Below, in pieces: positions 20,464 to 30,663 of a stretch of DNA of 64,000 nucleotides (its first letter is position 1; every line of letters starts with the position of its first letter). A model generated the notes under the pieces. It worked only from the letters and a program-made list of their open reading frames with translations, made no database searches and had not been told where the DNA came from. The DNA lies in NCBI GenBank assembly GCA_009746045.1, contig RPFO01000253.1, positions 2,184,888 to 2,248,887 of the forward strand, given 5' to 3'. The DNA comes from Mesostigma viride. Its lineage: Eukaryota > Streptophyta > Mesostigmatophyceae > Mesostigmatales > Mesostigmataceae. Made by a program: the position numbers and the translations under genes.

Positions 20464-20811
20464 AGTTAAAGCCCGACCGGCTCAGCTATGGCGGTCGGAC
20501 ACGTTGAGCTTGGGATAAGGTGAACACAGAGAACTGCTGTCGGAGCTGGCCCACCACTGGTTTATGTCTTAGCCAGCAAACCCTATCCGGTTAGCCGTAA
20601 CCGTGAGACAAGCTAGCTGTCCGTACCGACCCGGATAAGGCCCCGGACTGGGGCCTAGGTGGCGCCGGCCCTAGTAGGCGCCGCCCTTAGACCGGTCGAC
20701 CGCATCGGACCGCCGGATTATAGCCGGCGGCTGAGCGGACGCTAGCGGAAGGCGTGCGGACGGACATGGGGAACTCAGAGCCAGATCCTAGGGCTCTAGA
20801 GTTACTCAACT
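20464..20811 (-). repeat. Copia-like element 2, 3' LTR
   Basis: 348 bp, direct repeat of 26276-26620. It contains a 3-bp insertion (ccctagtaggcg versus ccctaggcg) relative to the other copy. The ends are AGTT and AACT instead of TG and CA. Confidence 0.93.
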
Positions 20812-21189
20812 CCGACATACTCTTTTGTTCTTTGATTAATTATCAAAATAATTACATCAAATGCAGACCATACAAAACCCTCTAAGGTAGGGAACTCAAG
20901 GGGGCCTCAAGGCCGTCAAAATCACCACGGTATCGACCCGCGCCCTTGTGATCACACATGAGTAGCGATGTAATAAGTATCGAGAAAAAAAACAACTATG
21001 CCACCAGACAAAAGGTGACCGATTTATTAGGACCAGTGACCCGCCGACGGGCCCAAGGCACCGTCCAACGTGGCTAGGGTATGGTCAGGACAAGCAAAAA
21101 AACTACCACCATGATATTCGTGAATGCTAGCAACACAGGGTGAGTTATGGCTGTATTCATAAAGCGCCCGAGCCGTAACCCTGTGTGGC
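20812..21189 (-). other. 3' noncoding region of copia-like element 2
   Basis: 378 bp without a gene between the RNase H stop and the 3' LTR. On the minus strand the bases just before the LTR are moderately purine-rich (aaagaacaaaagag), a weak polypurine tract candidate. Confidence 0.5.
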
Positions 21190-23508
21190 TCACGGGTGTT
21201 GCATCGTCATGCGCTTGCGCAACACTGCGTACTGCGGGGCAGCCTCCCGCGCCTCCTTGGTGAGTGCATCCGCGGGATTGAGTTCATCCGCGATGTGCTG
21301 GAGACGCGTGACGCAGGAGGCCGCCTCAGCGAGTACGAGGTAATCAACGTCCTGTGACCGCGCATAGGGATTGTCAAGGAAGGCCAAACAACTTTGTGAG
21401 TCAGTGTGCACCGTGCTAGTCCAGTGAAGAGTGAACCCACACGAGCCAAATACCCAACCCAGCAAGTACCGCAGCCACATGCCATGTGAGATAGCTGAAA
21501 CAATGCCCCGGCATTCAGCCGTGTTGGGGCTAGTGGCAATGCGGCTGTGCAAGCGCGAGTACCAATCTAACAACATGCCAGGCTGTCCCTCATTGCTAAT
21601 AAAGAACAGTGCCCCCATGCGGGCCCGCACTTGGCTGACTGTGCGCGTCTCTAGATTAGCATCCGTCACTATCTCGAGGTGCACCGGCTGTGAGCAATCG
21701 AGCCCACGAAGCACAATGCCGGGCGTCATGGCCAGCTGCCGCCGAACATGAATGGACCCTAGTCCTTCCAGCACATCATCGGGCAGGCGAGCGAGCACCG
21801 CCAAATCAGGTGCCACCGTGTCCGCCAACCACCCGAGCTTGCCCTTAACCGAGGGCCCATGGGTTGCCAACAGCGGGGACGGGAGGTCGGCCAGCAGGTC
21901 AACCACATAGTTGCGGCTATCCTGCATGTGCATGACCCATTCGCCAGAACGCGAATCCCGCTGCAACGTAGACTGCACGCCGCAAAACACCACGGGTTTA
22001 CCCTCCTCATGATCCACCGCCCTGCCCAGGGGAAACTTAGCCGCCACTGCAGCAAGAAACTGGGTAGCAAAGGTGCGAGGTGCCACCAGCTTGAAGTCAT
22101 CGCCATGCCACACGAAGAGGGCTGGCTCGCCAGGGACGCCGGTGGGGACCACAAAGAAGTTAGGATCCGCGCGATGGTACGTGGCCCCTAAGCTCTGCAA
22201 GACCTCCTCCGCGGAAATGCGGAAGATGATGGGAGAGCTCTGCAGCCCCTCCACCCCTGTCAACAGCTCGATATACTCGCTGCCAATGGTGCCATCCTGC
22301 CAGACCACCGGGACCTTCACCACGTAGCGGGTGCCTTGCCATGTTTGCTGCGCGACCCCAGCGTCGCTGTGGAGGAATGCCCGCTGAAAGTCACCGCACC
22401 ACATCCCGTAGTCCTTGCCCGCGTTCCGCTTGCCCAAGTAGATGACCGTCAGTAGCCGATGCGAAACATGGTTGAGCCCAGGGGTATAAAGATCCTTGGC
22501 GTCCAGCGGGGAGGACCCCTTCGTCTCCGTGACCACGGGCCTTACCCGGAACACCACCGAAGAGTTGGTCTCGTCCGGCTTGTAGGTGAGCACGAACTTC
22601 AACCGCAACCGCGTGGCCCCGGCTGGCACACTCTCCAATCCTCGGTAGACCTCGCGCTCTCGCCACTGCTCCTTGGCTCGAATGAACGCGTCGCGCCACA
22701 AAGCAAACTTGAGAGGATCTTGACAGTCCAGGACAAGTTGCTCCCACGTCACAGGGCTATCCGCCGCCAGTGAGTGTGAGTGGAGGCCGAAGCTGCGCGG
22801 GTGCCAATCCTGAGGCTGAATGATGGACTGGACGAGCGGCGGTGTGGAAAACGCCGCCATCGGTAAGCGCCGCACGACGCCGGGCTGCCCGACCACCACC
22901 CCCAATGGAGCGTGGTACTCGCGAAGCGGGATGCTGCCCACCCCCGCGACTGACAGCAAGTCAGCGGACACTGAGAACCCCGGGTATGATACGAAAGGTT
23001 CGCCCAGCAAGGCCACATCCTCGTAGCCATCCACGACGTGAAACGGCGTGTCAATGCCCAACACCGGCAGCACCACCATCCCGGTAACTTGATATGCCGA
23101 AGTGCCTGCAAAGTCGGTCACCGATTTGTACGGCGACTCTAGCACTGGATACAGGGTGGCTGCCCGACGAGAGATAATAGACACGGATGCTTGCGTGTCC
23201 ACAGCCACCAGCTGCCACGGTCTACACGTAGGAAACAAGGCTGACTTAACCGGCCTGACCCCCTGTGAGAGAGTTTTGACCTGAGCCACCCCTGATGCAG
23301 CTTTCGCTTTAAGCGCCTGAGCACGCCACAAGGCCGTGACCGTTGAAGCCAGGTCCCTAGGTGGGCGAGGCGCATGGGCAGGACCCTGACCCTCCGGCGA
23401 GGCCACGCTAGGCGGGCCTCCCACATTATCCGTGGCTAGCACAGGAGGTGAGTCACTACGTGCACTAGGTCCCGTCAAACCCACCCCATCCTCATCCCAC
23501 CCATCCAC
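21190..23508 (-). CDS. Copia-like element 2 pol, 3' part: protease-like domain, RT, RNase H
   Basis: 772 codons. The first ~100 are a linker. A retropepsin-like domain follows (LVAVDTQASVSIISRRA, with the flap region and VALLGEPFV), where the usual DTG is DTQ. RT begins after a linker: FVLTYKPDETNSSVVFRVRP, DFQRAFLHSD (motif A), EGLQSSPIIF, and VWHGDDFKLVAP with HGDD in place of YVDD. RNase H ends the protein (IVTDANLETRTV, WYSRLHSR, NTAECRGIV, TDSQSCLAFL, NPADALTK). The domain order PR-RT-RH after a separate upstream integrase is unusual. The frame is intact. It overlaps the integrase frame by 34 nt. Confidence 0.88.
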   Translation of the reverse strand: MDGWDEDGVGLTGPSARSDSPPVLATDNVGGPPSVASPEGQGPAHAPRPPRDLASTVTALWRAQALKAKAASGVAQVKTLSQGVRPVKSALFPTCRPWQLVAVDTQASVSIISRRAATLYPVLESPYKSVTDFAGTSAYQVTGMVVLPVLGIDTPFHVVDGYEDVALLGEPFVSYPGFSVSADLLSVAGVGSIPLREYHAPLGVVVGQPGVVRRLPMAAFSTPPLVQSIIQPQDWHPRSFGLHSHSLAADSPVTWEQLVLDCQDPLKFALWRDAFIRAKEQWREREVYRGLESVPAGATRLRLKFVLTYKPDETNSSVVFRVRPVVTETKGSSPLDAKDLYTPGLNHVSHRLLTVIYLGKRNAGKDYGMWCGDFQRAFLHSDAGVAQQTWQGTRYVVKVPVVWQDGTIGSEYIELLTGVEGLQSSPIIFRISAEEVLQSLGATYHRADPNFFVVPTGVPGEPALFVWHGDDFKLVAPRTFATQFLAAVAAKFPLGRAVDHEEGKPVVFCGVQSTLQRDSRSGEWVMHMQDSRNYVVDLLADLPSPLLATHGPSVKGKLGWLADTVAPDLAVLARLPDDVLEGLGSIHVRRQLAMTPGIVLRGLDCSQPVHLEIVTDANLETRTVSQVRARMGALFFISNEGQPGMLLDWYSRLHSRIATSPNTAECRGIVSAISHGMWLRYLLGWVFGSCGFTLHWTSTVHTDSQSCLAFLDNPYARSQDVDYLVLAEAASCVTRLQHIADELNPADALTKEAREAAPQYAVLRKRMTMQHP

Positions 23509-24971
23509 GGGGTCATATTGGGGCCCAGGGGAGGGGGGGGTGTAGCTGTGTCTGCCCCTGGGAGCGACCCGTGGGGTACCACCTCAGATGCTACGACAGG
23601 CGCATTATCCTTCACTACCCACCCCAGTGCCCTGTTGGCTGCCAGCTCACTCTCCATGCTATCCCCTTGCTTATAGCCTGCCACCGATGCCCATGGTACC
23701 CTATACACCCGATCATTCCACTCTATGTCTATGACCCGCAGCGGCCAGTCTAACTTTGTGATGGCCCCAGGCCCCTGCATGGTGCCCCGTTTGCCGCTGG
23801 GCGAGCTCTCCTTGTGGAACATGACCAACTGCCCGACCTCAAAAGCGCTAGACAAATCAGGCAGCGTGGCATCCTTGAGCCGCAGCTTGGCGGCGGTATC
23901 CTGTAGATGCTGTTGGTATGCCTCTACTACCTCGGGTGAGTAGGTGCCCGCTGACAGCCCCCGAGGCGTGACTAGCCCAAAGCCCTTGACATCAAGCACG
24001 TGCCTATGGTTGCACACATGCATGAGCTCCTTGCACCACGCCGTCTTGACCGCGTAGGATTTGCCATGTGGGTTATCCTGTCGCTTGGCTGCCACAGTCT
24101 TGACATAGCTTACAGTGCGATCTATCATGCCCATATTGCCGTGATCCTCACGCCCCACGATGACCACGGCCTCCATCCCCGGCAAACCTTGCACACAGCG
24201 GAACTGCTGGTCTAGCATGAGCTCCACTACGGGATGAAAGAAAGCCAGGCTGATCTTGATAGCCCTGTGCAGGTCAGCCTCAAACATGTGAGGCAGCGGC
24301 TCAATGTAGGTGGCCTTGCTGAACCTATCCTTGACTATGAAATAGGTGTCCCCCCCTTCCATGTGCATGACATCCCCCACAAGGTACCCTCGCTCCAAGG
24401 GTGGAGTCTTGGCATGCCGCCTACGCGACTTCTTCCTGATCTTGATGCAGGCAGGACACTGAGCACGCACATTCTTCAGCTCGTTGTATAAAGGTGCCCC
24501 CAACATGTGTGCCCCCTCTACCTCGGCTTGGGCCTCATGCCCGTATGCACGGTGCATCTGGTATGCTAACAGTTTCAGGGTGACAGCCTGAGGTGCAGTG
24601 GCATTGTCAGGATTCTCAACAGGTGGGGTGACTACTGGGGTAGTGACATTGGCTAACTGGGCAGCTTCAGAGGCTGCACGAAAGGCCGCCCGTGTGAGCA
24701 CCTTGCCAATGTGAAGATCCACACTAGGGTGGTGTGTACCGAGAACATCTGCCCGCCCAGCATTCTCTTGCACTGTCACAACATTCCTCATAGGCCCAAC
24801 CGCCCCAGTATCTAGCTGGGGTGCTGCAGTAGTGCTTGGTCGCTCGGCGTTGTACACACCCGACCTAGAAGACACCACATTGCTTAGGTCACGCATTGTA
24901 GACCCGTGCTCAGGAAGCACGTGATCCTGGCGCGACAGAGCCAGAGCAGCATCAACGGATTGCGTGAGCAC
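23475..24971 (-). CDS. Copia-like element 2 integrase
   Basis: 498 codons. A zinc-binding region (HRAYGHEAQAEVEGAHML, then CPACIKIRKK) is followed by a catalytic-core-like fold: GDVMHMEGG (first Asp), then LMLDQQFRCV (second Asp), then GMIDRTVSYVK, where the third acidic residue is Asp instead of Glu. A C-terminal GKRGTMQGPGAITK and RVYRVPWASV region matches the KRGKWQNG and VYRLSWANV block of element 1. The product would insert cDNA into the genome. There is no protease motif before this integrase. The frame is -1 relative to both neighbours. The substituted third acidic residue may mean impaired activity. Confidence 0.75.
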   Translation of the reverse strand: MLTQSVDAALALSRQDHVLPEHGSTMRDLSNVVSSRSGVYNAERPSTTAAPQLDTGAVGPMRNVVTVQENAGRADVLGTHHPSVDLHIGKVLTRAAFRAASEAAQLANVTTPVVTPPVENPDNATAPQAVTLKLLAYQMHRAYGHEAQAEVEGAHMLGAPLYNELKNVRAQCPACIKIRKKSRRRHAKTPPLERGYLVGDVMHMEGGDTYFIVKDRFSKATYIEPLPHMFEADLHRAIKISLAFFHPVVELMLDQQFRCVQGLPGMEAVVIVGREDHGNMGMIDRTVSYVKTVAAKRQDNPHGKSYAVKTAWCKELMHVCNHRHVLDVKGFGLVTPRGLSAGTYSPEVVEAYQQHLQDTAAKLRLKDATLPDLSSAFEVGQLVMFHKESSPSGKRGTMQGPGAITKLDWPLRVIDIEWNDRVYRVPWASVAGYKQGDSMESELAANRALGWVVKDNAPVVASEVVPHGSLPGADTATPPPPLGPNMTPWMGGMRMGWV

Positions 24972-25015
24972 ATCACGGAAGAGACAGAGGATGCAGTCAC
25001 GTTGCTTTTAGGAAC

Positions 25016-25430
25016 GACGTCAGGCTCTACGACGGCCCGGTTCAGCGTGACGCATTGAGCAAAAGAAGGGGTATCGAGCGTGCTCTCACCTGACTTTCGT
25101 GCTGCCCGTCGCTCTGCCCACTCCTCGCGTGTGCCGTGGACGACGATGCGCTTGGCCTTGCACGCCTCCACGCTGTGACCACGCAGAACGTCGTGGCACT
25201 TGCGGCAAAGGTTGTCCTCGAGCTCCAGGTCCGGGCGAACTCGGCAGTCATCCCGGACATGGCGACGTCCGAAGCAGCGCTCACAGCGTTGCTTGCGGTC
25301 AGTAGACGCCCCCTGCTGCCGCTTGGCCGGGGGATGATCACCCTGCTTGGCGTCGCCACCATGCCCGCGCTTGCGCCCTCGCTGGCCCCCGTTGTTGCCG
25401 TGGCCGACGACCTTTTTCAGGATGGCCGTA
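25016..25430 (-). pseudogene. Copia-like element 2 nucleocapsid/zinc-binding region
   Basis: Read in the frame after gag. From ITRSELTAILKKVVGHGNNG it runs into a basic, Gly-rich tract and then a Cys/His cluster (CERCFGRRHVRDDC followed by CRKCHDVLRGHSVEAC), which looks like a double zinc-binding module. It differs from the simple CCHC knuckle of element 1 and probably binds element RNA. Sense continues from gag by a -1 change near 25440 and passes to integrase by another near 24970. Confidence 0.6.
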
Positions 25431-26256
25431 AGCTCCGACCGCGTAATGGAGCCTCTGCGCCTGAAGAAGAAGACGCGCCGGCATCCACCTTGCGCAGGGA
25501 TGGCAGAGCAGCCGAGGCAGCCGGCTTGGACTGCGCACTCTTGAAGCATGAGATCAAATACAGCATGCCCTCGTCGAAACTGACGGCACTCTTCTTTTTG
25601 AGTTCCGTCGCTATGGTCAGATGCACATCCGACGACAGGTCGCATTTCTTGAGAAATCGATTGCACAGGAAAATGGGCTTGAGAGTATCTAGCAGCTTGT
25701 GCTTGTGCACGAAGACCTGGAAATCACGTGCAGCCCCGGGCAAATTTGCCTTATTAACTGCATAGCCCTCGAAGTCATTGAAGGCTTGCTCGTCGGCCTC
25801 TTCCTTAGACCGCGACAAGTGGGCATCTAGACCGTTGTAAAAAACTTCCCAGGTTTGTTTGTTGTCGTCCGCAATGCGAACTAGATTGGCAATGTTTGGG
25901 TGCTTTGTTGTACTGCAGAATACTGCACGGAACTTGCCAATCAGCTCCGAATCTTTGTCTGCGCGTCCATCGCGCAGACGCTTGAGAGCAGCTAGAAAAT
26001 CTGCTGCGTCGTCCGCCGTATAGTCGGCAGGTAGATCCGCGGGCACCTCCGTTTGCTTGAGAGGGCCGCGATTCAGTGCATCGTCAGCAGCAAGCATCAG
26101 ATGCTTGAACTGCTTGGCCAGTTCCGGTTGCGCCACGAGGGTTTGCATCAACCTCGTGGCCTCGTCCGCACTAAAGCGTGGCAGGACGGACCCTGCGGCC
26201 TCGCCACTTGGCGTATCTGTGTGTTCGCCCGTGCGGCTCCGTGTACCGGAAGCCAT
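25417..26256 (-). CDS. Copia-like element 2 Gag
   Basis: 279 codons starting MASGTRSRTG at 26256, only 20 nt inside the 5' LTR. A helical region at about 28-240 (RFSADEATRLMQTLVAQPEL, LKRLRDGRADKDSELIGKFR, SRSKEEADEQAFNDFEGYAV) has no motif I can name, but its position and the following basic/zinc region identify it as Gag. Its frame ends at 25417 in a Ser/Ala-rich tail while the next frame, carrying the zinc region, already overlaps it. The first ATG downstream of the LTR was chosen as start. Confidence 0.7.
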   Translation of the reverse strand: MASGTRSRTGEHTDTPSGEAAGSVLPRFSADEATRLMQTLVAQPELAKQFKHLMLAADDALNRGPLKQTEVPADLPADYTADDAADFLAALKRLRDGRADKDSELIGKFRAVFCSTTKHPNIANLVRIADDNKQTWEVFYNGLDAHLSRSKEEADEQAFNDFEGYAVNKANLPGAARDFQVFVHKHKLLDTLKPIFLCNRFLKKCDLSSDVHLTIATELKKKSAVSFDEGMLYLISCFKSAQSKPAASAALPSLRKVDAGASSSSGAEAPLRGRSLRPS

Positions 26257-26275
26257 CGGGAGTTTTATGAATACA

Positions 26276-26620
26276 AGTTAAAGCCCGACCGGCTCAGCTA
26301 TGGCGGTCGGACACGTTGAGCTTGGGATAAGGTGAACACAGAGAACTGCTGTCGGAGCTGGCCCACCACTGGTTTATGTCTTAGCCAGCAAACCCTATCC
26401 GGTTAGCCGTAACCGTGGGACAAGCTAGCCGTCCGTACTGACCCGGATAAGGCCCCGGACTGGGGCCTAGGTGGCGCCGGCCCTAGGCGCCGCCCTTAGA
26501 CCGGTCGCCCGCATCGGACCGCCGGATTATAGCCGGCGGCTGAGCGGACGCTAGCGGAAGGCGTGCGGACGGACATGGGGAACTCAGAGCCAGATCCTAG
26601 GGCTCTAGAGTTACTCAACT
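26276..26620 (-). repeat. Copia-like element 2, 5' LTR
   Basis: 345 bp, partner of 20464-20811, followed on the right by the GGCTC target duplication. Between this LTR and the gag ATG there are only 19 nt (26257-26275), so any primer binding site is confined to tgtattcataaaactcccg. It does not start with TGG. Confidence 0.93.
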
Positions 26621-26625
26621 GGCTC

Positions 26626-27486
26626 CAGTATCCGGCTCCCGGCCCGCCGGTATCCGGCCGCTTGGTGTGCTACATATAGGGCATGCGCATTTTATGAGTA
26701 CTAATCGTTAATGAGCGGTAGCGTTGCTAGTTTCAGTCAGTTGACAGTGAGCTTCATGCCCTTGCCACCTCCCTTCTCGCCTGTGGTGTCTCGTTTAGTC
26801 TGCTTTTTCAGTTGTCGGACGCTGAGTGCCCCGTTGCCCAAAAGCCACACGGTTCGTCACATTCCATTTGGCCTTATCCGTCAGTTTTGTCGGCCATTGG
26901 GTCGCATTCTGTTTATGATGGGTTTGAACTCTGTTTGACGGAACAAATGTGACCAACGAACGCCTTTGAAGAGCGGCAAGCCGTTTCAGTGCCCGTATAA
27001 TATACAATATGACTGACAATGATGATTGAATCAGCAAACAGCAATGACCTACTGACCAAGATCCGCAGTGAATTCTGGGGGTTTTTTATTAGTGTTGGGT
27101 CACTTGGGTCGGTGGCGCGGGCTGGCGACCACCCACCGGCCACCGACAAGTCCGGCGGTCGCCGGCACACGGCCGCGCTAGAAGCCAGTTCAGTTCACGC
27201 CTTAAGTTGGGTTTTTGCTAGTACAGCCAGCAGCCTAAAGTTGGGTTCGCCATTCAGCCAACTGAGACGGTGCGAGTTGCGACCCAACTTAAGTCAAGTG
27301 CCAACCCAACTTCAGGCGTGAATGCCTGTAAGTCGCAAAGTCCTGCCGCGCGCCTCACGCAGCGGGCCACCTGAAGACACGTGTCGTGCATTCTGCCCAG
27401 AAGGTCACTCCGGTCGTTTGTACGGTAACTTGGCTGCTTTCAGGCTTCAACGGCGGTGAAGCGGCGCTCTGCGTCCCTGATGTGGC
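26626..27486. other. Unassigned intergenic stretch with AGTTGGGTT fold-back
   Basis: No gene is recognised. Repeated tatccggc motifs (26630-26660) continue across the copia insertion point from 20440-20463. A fold-back lies at 27194-27322: cacgccttaagttgggtt (27196-27213) pairs with aacccaacttcaggcgtg (27303-27320) with one mismatch, and a second inverted pair of the same 9-mer sits between them. Confidence 0.5.
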
Positions 27487-27493
27487 GTGATCA

Positions 27494-27704
27494 GGGAAGC
27501 GCATAATTTGGCTCTGATGACACAAACTCTAGTGCGGGGGTGAGTGCGGGGTTCCGGGACACCACCGCACTAAGTCCGACGCGCCTGCCCAGGCCACGCC
27601 GCGCCGGACCGGCACACGAGTTACGCGGGAAAAAAGGGCCTGCCGCGCCAATTACTGTAGGACTTGGCTAATTTCTTTGTTGACTACAAGCGCAGTCAAG
27701 GATG
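27494..27704 (+). repeat. Left 211-bp terminal inverted repeat
   Basis: Inverted copy of 35931-36141; I found no differences over the 211 bp. Its inner end carries a small hairpin (ttgactacaagcgcagtcaa). Confidence 0.92.
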
Positions 27705-28959
27705 CAATTGGCATCATTGCATTATTTTTGCCAAGGTGCTGGCAATTTACGCTTGAAGGTGGCAAAAATCTGGTTTCTTTGTGATGCAGTAGTGACTATT
27801 GCCTGGCAATTGCGCAGCCGGGAAGTTGGGCGACGAGAATGCCATGGTTGTTCTAAAGTATAATCATCGGACCCTAATTTGTCTAAAGTAGGAGACAAAC
27901 AGTCTTTGACGTCCCTGGGATCCATAGCAATAAAAATTCTGCTTTCTCTACTCGCAGTAATGTCGGCACACTTAGTTTCCTCTTCGAATCGATCTTTTGT
28001 CTGGCAATCTTTCCCTCTCTCGTTTTTTTCTCCCTCCCTCCCTCCCTTGCTCGCTCCCTCCCTCCGTCTCATGCGTTCCTCCAACGTCCCGTCCTGTCTT
28101 CTTCCCCCCACCCTGCCTTCTCTCGTTAGCTTCCGAGCTTTTTATGCATTGCCTCTCCATACCTCGCTACCAAGTTTCCAAGTAGACCTTGAAGAGATAT
28201 ACCGGGAAATGCGTCTGGACGCGGTCATCGTGCGCGCCTTTCTCTTCTGATTTTCTGCGTAAAGCTTGGTAGCACACCTTGTCGGCCCTCGCGGAACTGT
28301 CAGCCCGTATCTGGGAACTGGACCACATGTATCTGTTACAGTATCTTGCTTATTTTGCGTAGGTTGCTAGTGTTGCTGTATAATCCTTCAAGTTTAGTGT
28401 TGCAGAGTGTGACTGACCACTGTATCATTTGGTGATGGGTTTGTTGAATGCTGGGTTTGTTCTTGTATGAGTGTTTGTATAGGGATCCTTGTGTCCTAAA
28501 GTAGAAAGCTTGTCGTTGATACTGCTTCTTCTTTTTTTGGAGTAGCCCTTGGGACATGCAGGCAAGGATGGCATTACAAATATCAATGAAATACAGTACC
28601 AAGCTTTTTACCACTGACGTGCATTGTAAAATAGGTGCAGGCAACTGCCGTGCACATGCCGTGCCTGAAAATTGTTGAGCCCATGGTGAGCTTTTTTGCT
28701 TATTTGGTAATTACAGCGTCAATACGTTGTCTAATGTCAACCAACGTGGATCGACCTGGGCTGAGGTTGTCAGTGTGTGCGTAAATGTAAAGCACACATG
28801 TATGGCTCGCATGTTTGGGAGCCGATCCTAGCCGAATCACACTTTGTTGGCACCCATGCCTGCAGCTAGTGGGGTCTTTGTGGCTAGGTACCTTGGGACA
28901 GTGTTGGGGTTGGCTAGCTAGACTACGTGCAAGATGATTCCACCACTGGCCATCAGTGG
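27705..28959. other. Noncoding stretch inside the inverted-repeat element
   Basis: No supportable gene. It contains a CT-rich low-complexity run (28010-28080, tccctccctccctccc) and AT-rich sequence. Confidence 0.45.
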
Positions 28960-29200
28960 CTCGGTCCTTAGAGCAGCCAACATACCAGCATACTCGCGCA
29001 TATTTCAGCTTTAGCACACCCACAGTTTGCCATAGTCCAACGAGCGTTGAACGCAGCTGTGGCCTGCCTTCGGGCATGAGTGAGGACGCAGGTGTCTTTG
29101 CCCCTTTCCCACTGTGCAACTTACAGGGACTGGAAAGCACTCTAGGTGCTACATGCCCACCCCACCGAGGCATGCTATAATTTATTTAATTTAATTTTAG
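28960..29200 (+). mobile_element. 5'-truncated LINE 3' UTR with (TTTAA)n tail
   Basis: Sequence from gcacacccacagtttgcc (about 29015) to the tail parallels the 3' UTR of ORF1-only copy 1 (19030-19200): the GCAGCTGTGGC block, GGCATGA, TCTTTGCCC and AGCACT follow in the same order. It ends with a hairpin (atgcc...ggcat) and a TTTAATTTAATTTTA tail at 29180-29198. Confidence 0.65.
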
Positions 29201-29289
29201 AGCAGGAAACATGTTCCTGTCATCCATGAGATAGCGGCCATTGGCATTGTGAGGATGGATGCACGTGAGATCATATAGTAAGACACATA

Positions 29290-29733
29290 GAACGCAAATG
29301 GTTTTCACCTTTGCGGAGTGCCTGATCAAATATACGCTTGGCTGATTTCGATAGTACCGGCTACGCCCCCTTCTACTAAAAAGAAGGATTCAGCCGTGTT
29401 CAGCCCGTCTCACGGTGCGAGACTGAACAAGTCTCGCGTGCAGACACGTGTGTAGTACTCCTACACACAGATCTCGAGTGATTTATCTAGTACCAAATCC
29501 GAAAGGCTTGCATCACTCCCCGGACAGGAGAACTTTTGCGGATGACTGTAGGTGTAAGTTGGCGATGCCATGGTAACCGGAGACGTCCGTCCTATAGTCA
29601 GCAAAATTGGTGCGAGAGGTCCCCAGTTCGATTCCGGTCGGATTCATTTGCAGATCGCGTTTTTCCGCGTTTTCCGCGGCCCGGTACTGAACGCAAATGG
29701 TTTTCACCTTTGCGGAGTGCCTGATCAAATATA
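29290..29733. repeat. 45-bp direct repeats flanking a tRNA-like segment
   Basis: An identical 45-bp sequence occurs at 29290-29334 and 29689-29733. Between them lies a pol III B-box-like agttcgattcc (29625-29635) inside a degenerate T-arm (ccagttcgattccgg). It could be a tRNA-derived SINE remnant or a duplicated target. No full cloverleaf could be drawn. Confidence 0.5.
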
Positions 29734-30663
29734 GTAAGAATTTGGACAATCAAGAATGTGTTTGACGCTCTTTCAACCCAAATTAAGGTTTGACTGATAA
29801 TTTGGTCGGGGCTCATTGCTCAACCATTCCAATGGGGATGTATGCTCGTTGACGCAGTCAATCATGACATCTTATGATTATTACTTACGGCAACGTGACG
29901 TGTGGATCCGCCAATAAATTAGCTATCAAGGTCAACCAGCATCGGTATGCATTATTAAATCAGCAGACGCATGCATGTGTTGAATGTTAGCAACGCATAC
30001 CTTGTGTTGGCCGGCCACCTGCAACTTTACTTACTACTGCAACTTTATTACTGACCAGGTAGATGTTGAAGAACCTCACAATCATCCAGTTGTCGCATGG
30101 ATCCTAGCTAGCCCACGAGGAAAATTTTCAAGGTGCCCAGTTTTATAGCAGTATGCATATAAGACACATGATACTGCACCACTGCGGCTAGCTTATGACT
30201 GTCCCCATCCCCCTTCCCCATTCCATCAGGAAATATGCTGACGCTGTCTACGTGTTTATTAATTTATTCATTCATGACTGTGTAACATGGCCAACGTGAA
30301 GGCAGGCCTTTATGATAATGGGCCCTTCAACTCGAGAGCTCCATCCATTGCAGCCCTTGGGCATTTGCAGCTGCCAGCTGATAATGCTCCAATATGAGGG
30401 TAGTCTTGGAATCTTCATGCCGAAAGCTCGGTCACCACCTCCTGCATTAAGAGCAAATAGACAAGCACTGAGTTTAGAACCCTGGACTCAACCACACACA
30501 AACAATGATTCGTGACAAGCTATGGATGAAAAACTTCAGGAATCTCTTTTTCTATTTGCGTACATATGGGCATTACATGCACATGCACAACCACAATACA
30601 ATAACGGGGGAGAAAAAGGGAAAAGGAAGCCCAGCAGAGAGCGACGCAGTGAGAGGGAGTTCG

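Larger units (their letters stand above)
20464..26620 (-). mobile_element. Copia-like LTR retrotransposon, element 2 (6.2 kb)
   Basis: Direct repeats 20464-20811 (348 bp) and 26276-26620 (345 bp) are flanked by a perfect 5-bp target duplication, GGCTC (20459-20463 and 26621-26625). On the element's own strand the LTRs run AGTTGAG...TTTAACT. I see about four substitutions and one 3-bp indel between them. Order on the minus strand is gag, zinc-binding region, integrase, protease-like domain, RT, RNase H. The four frames overlap and each needs a -1 shift to the next, so this copy is either decayed at single bases or mis-assembled at homopolymers. Confidence 0.92.

Noticed and set aside
29595-29660. 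A functional tRNA gene
   Set aside because: Only the T-arm/B box is recognisable, with a stem mismatch. No acceptor stem, A box or anticodon arm could be drawn.
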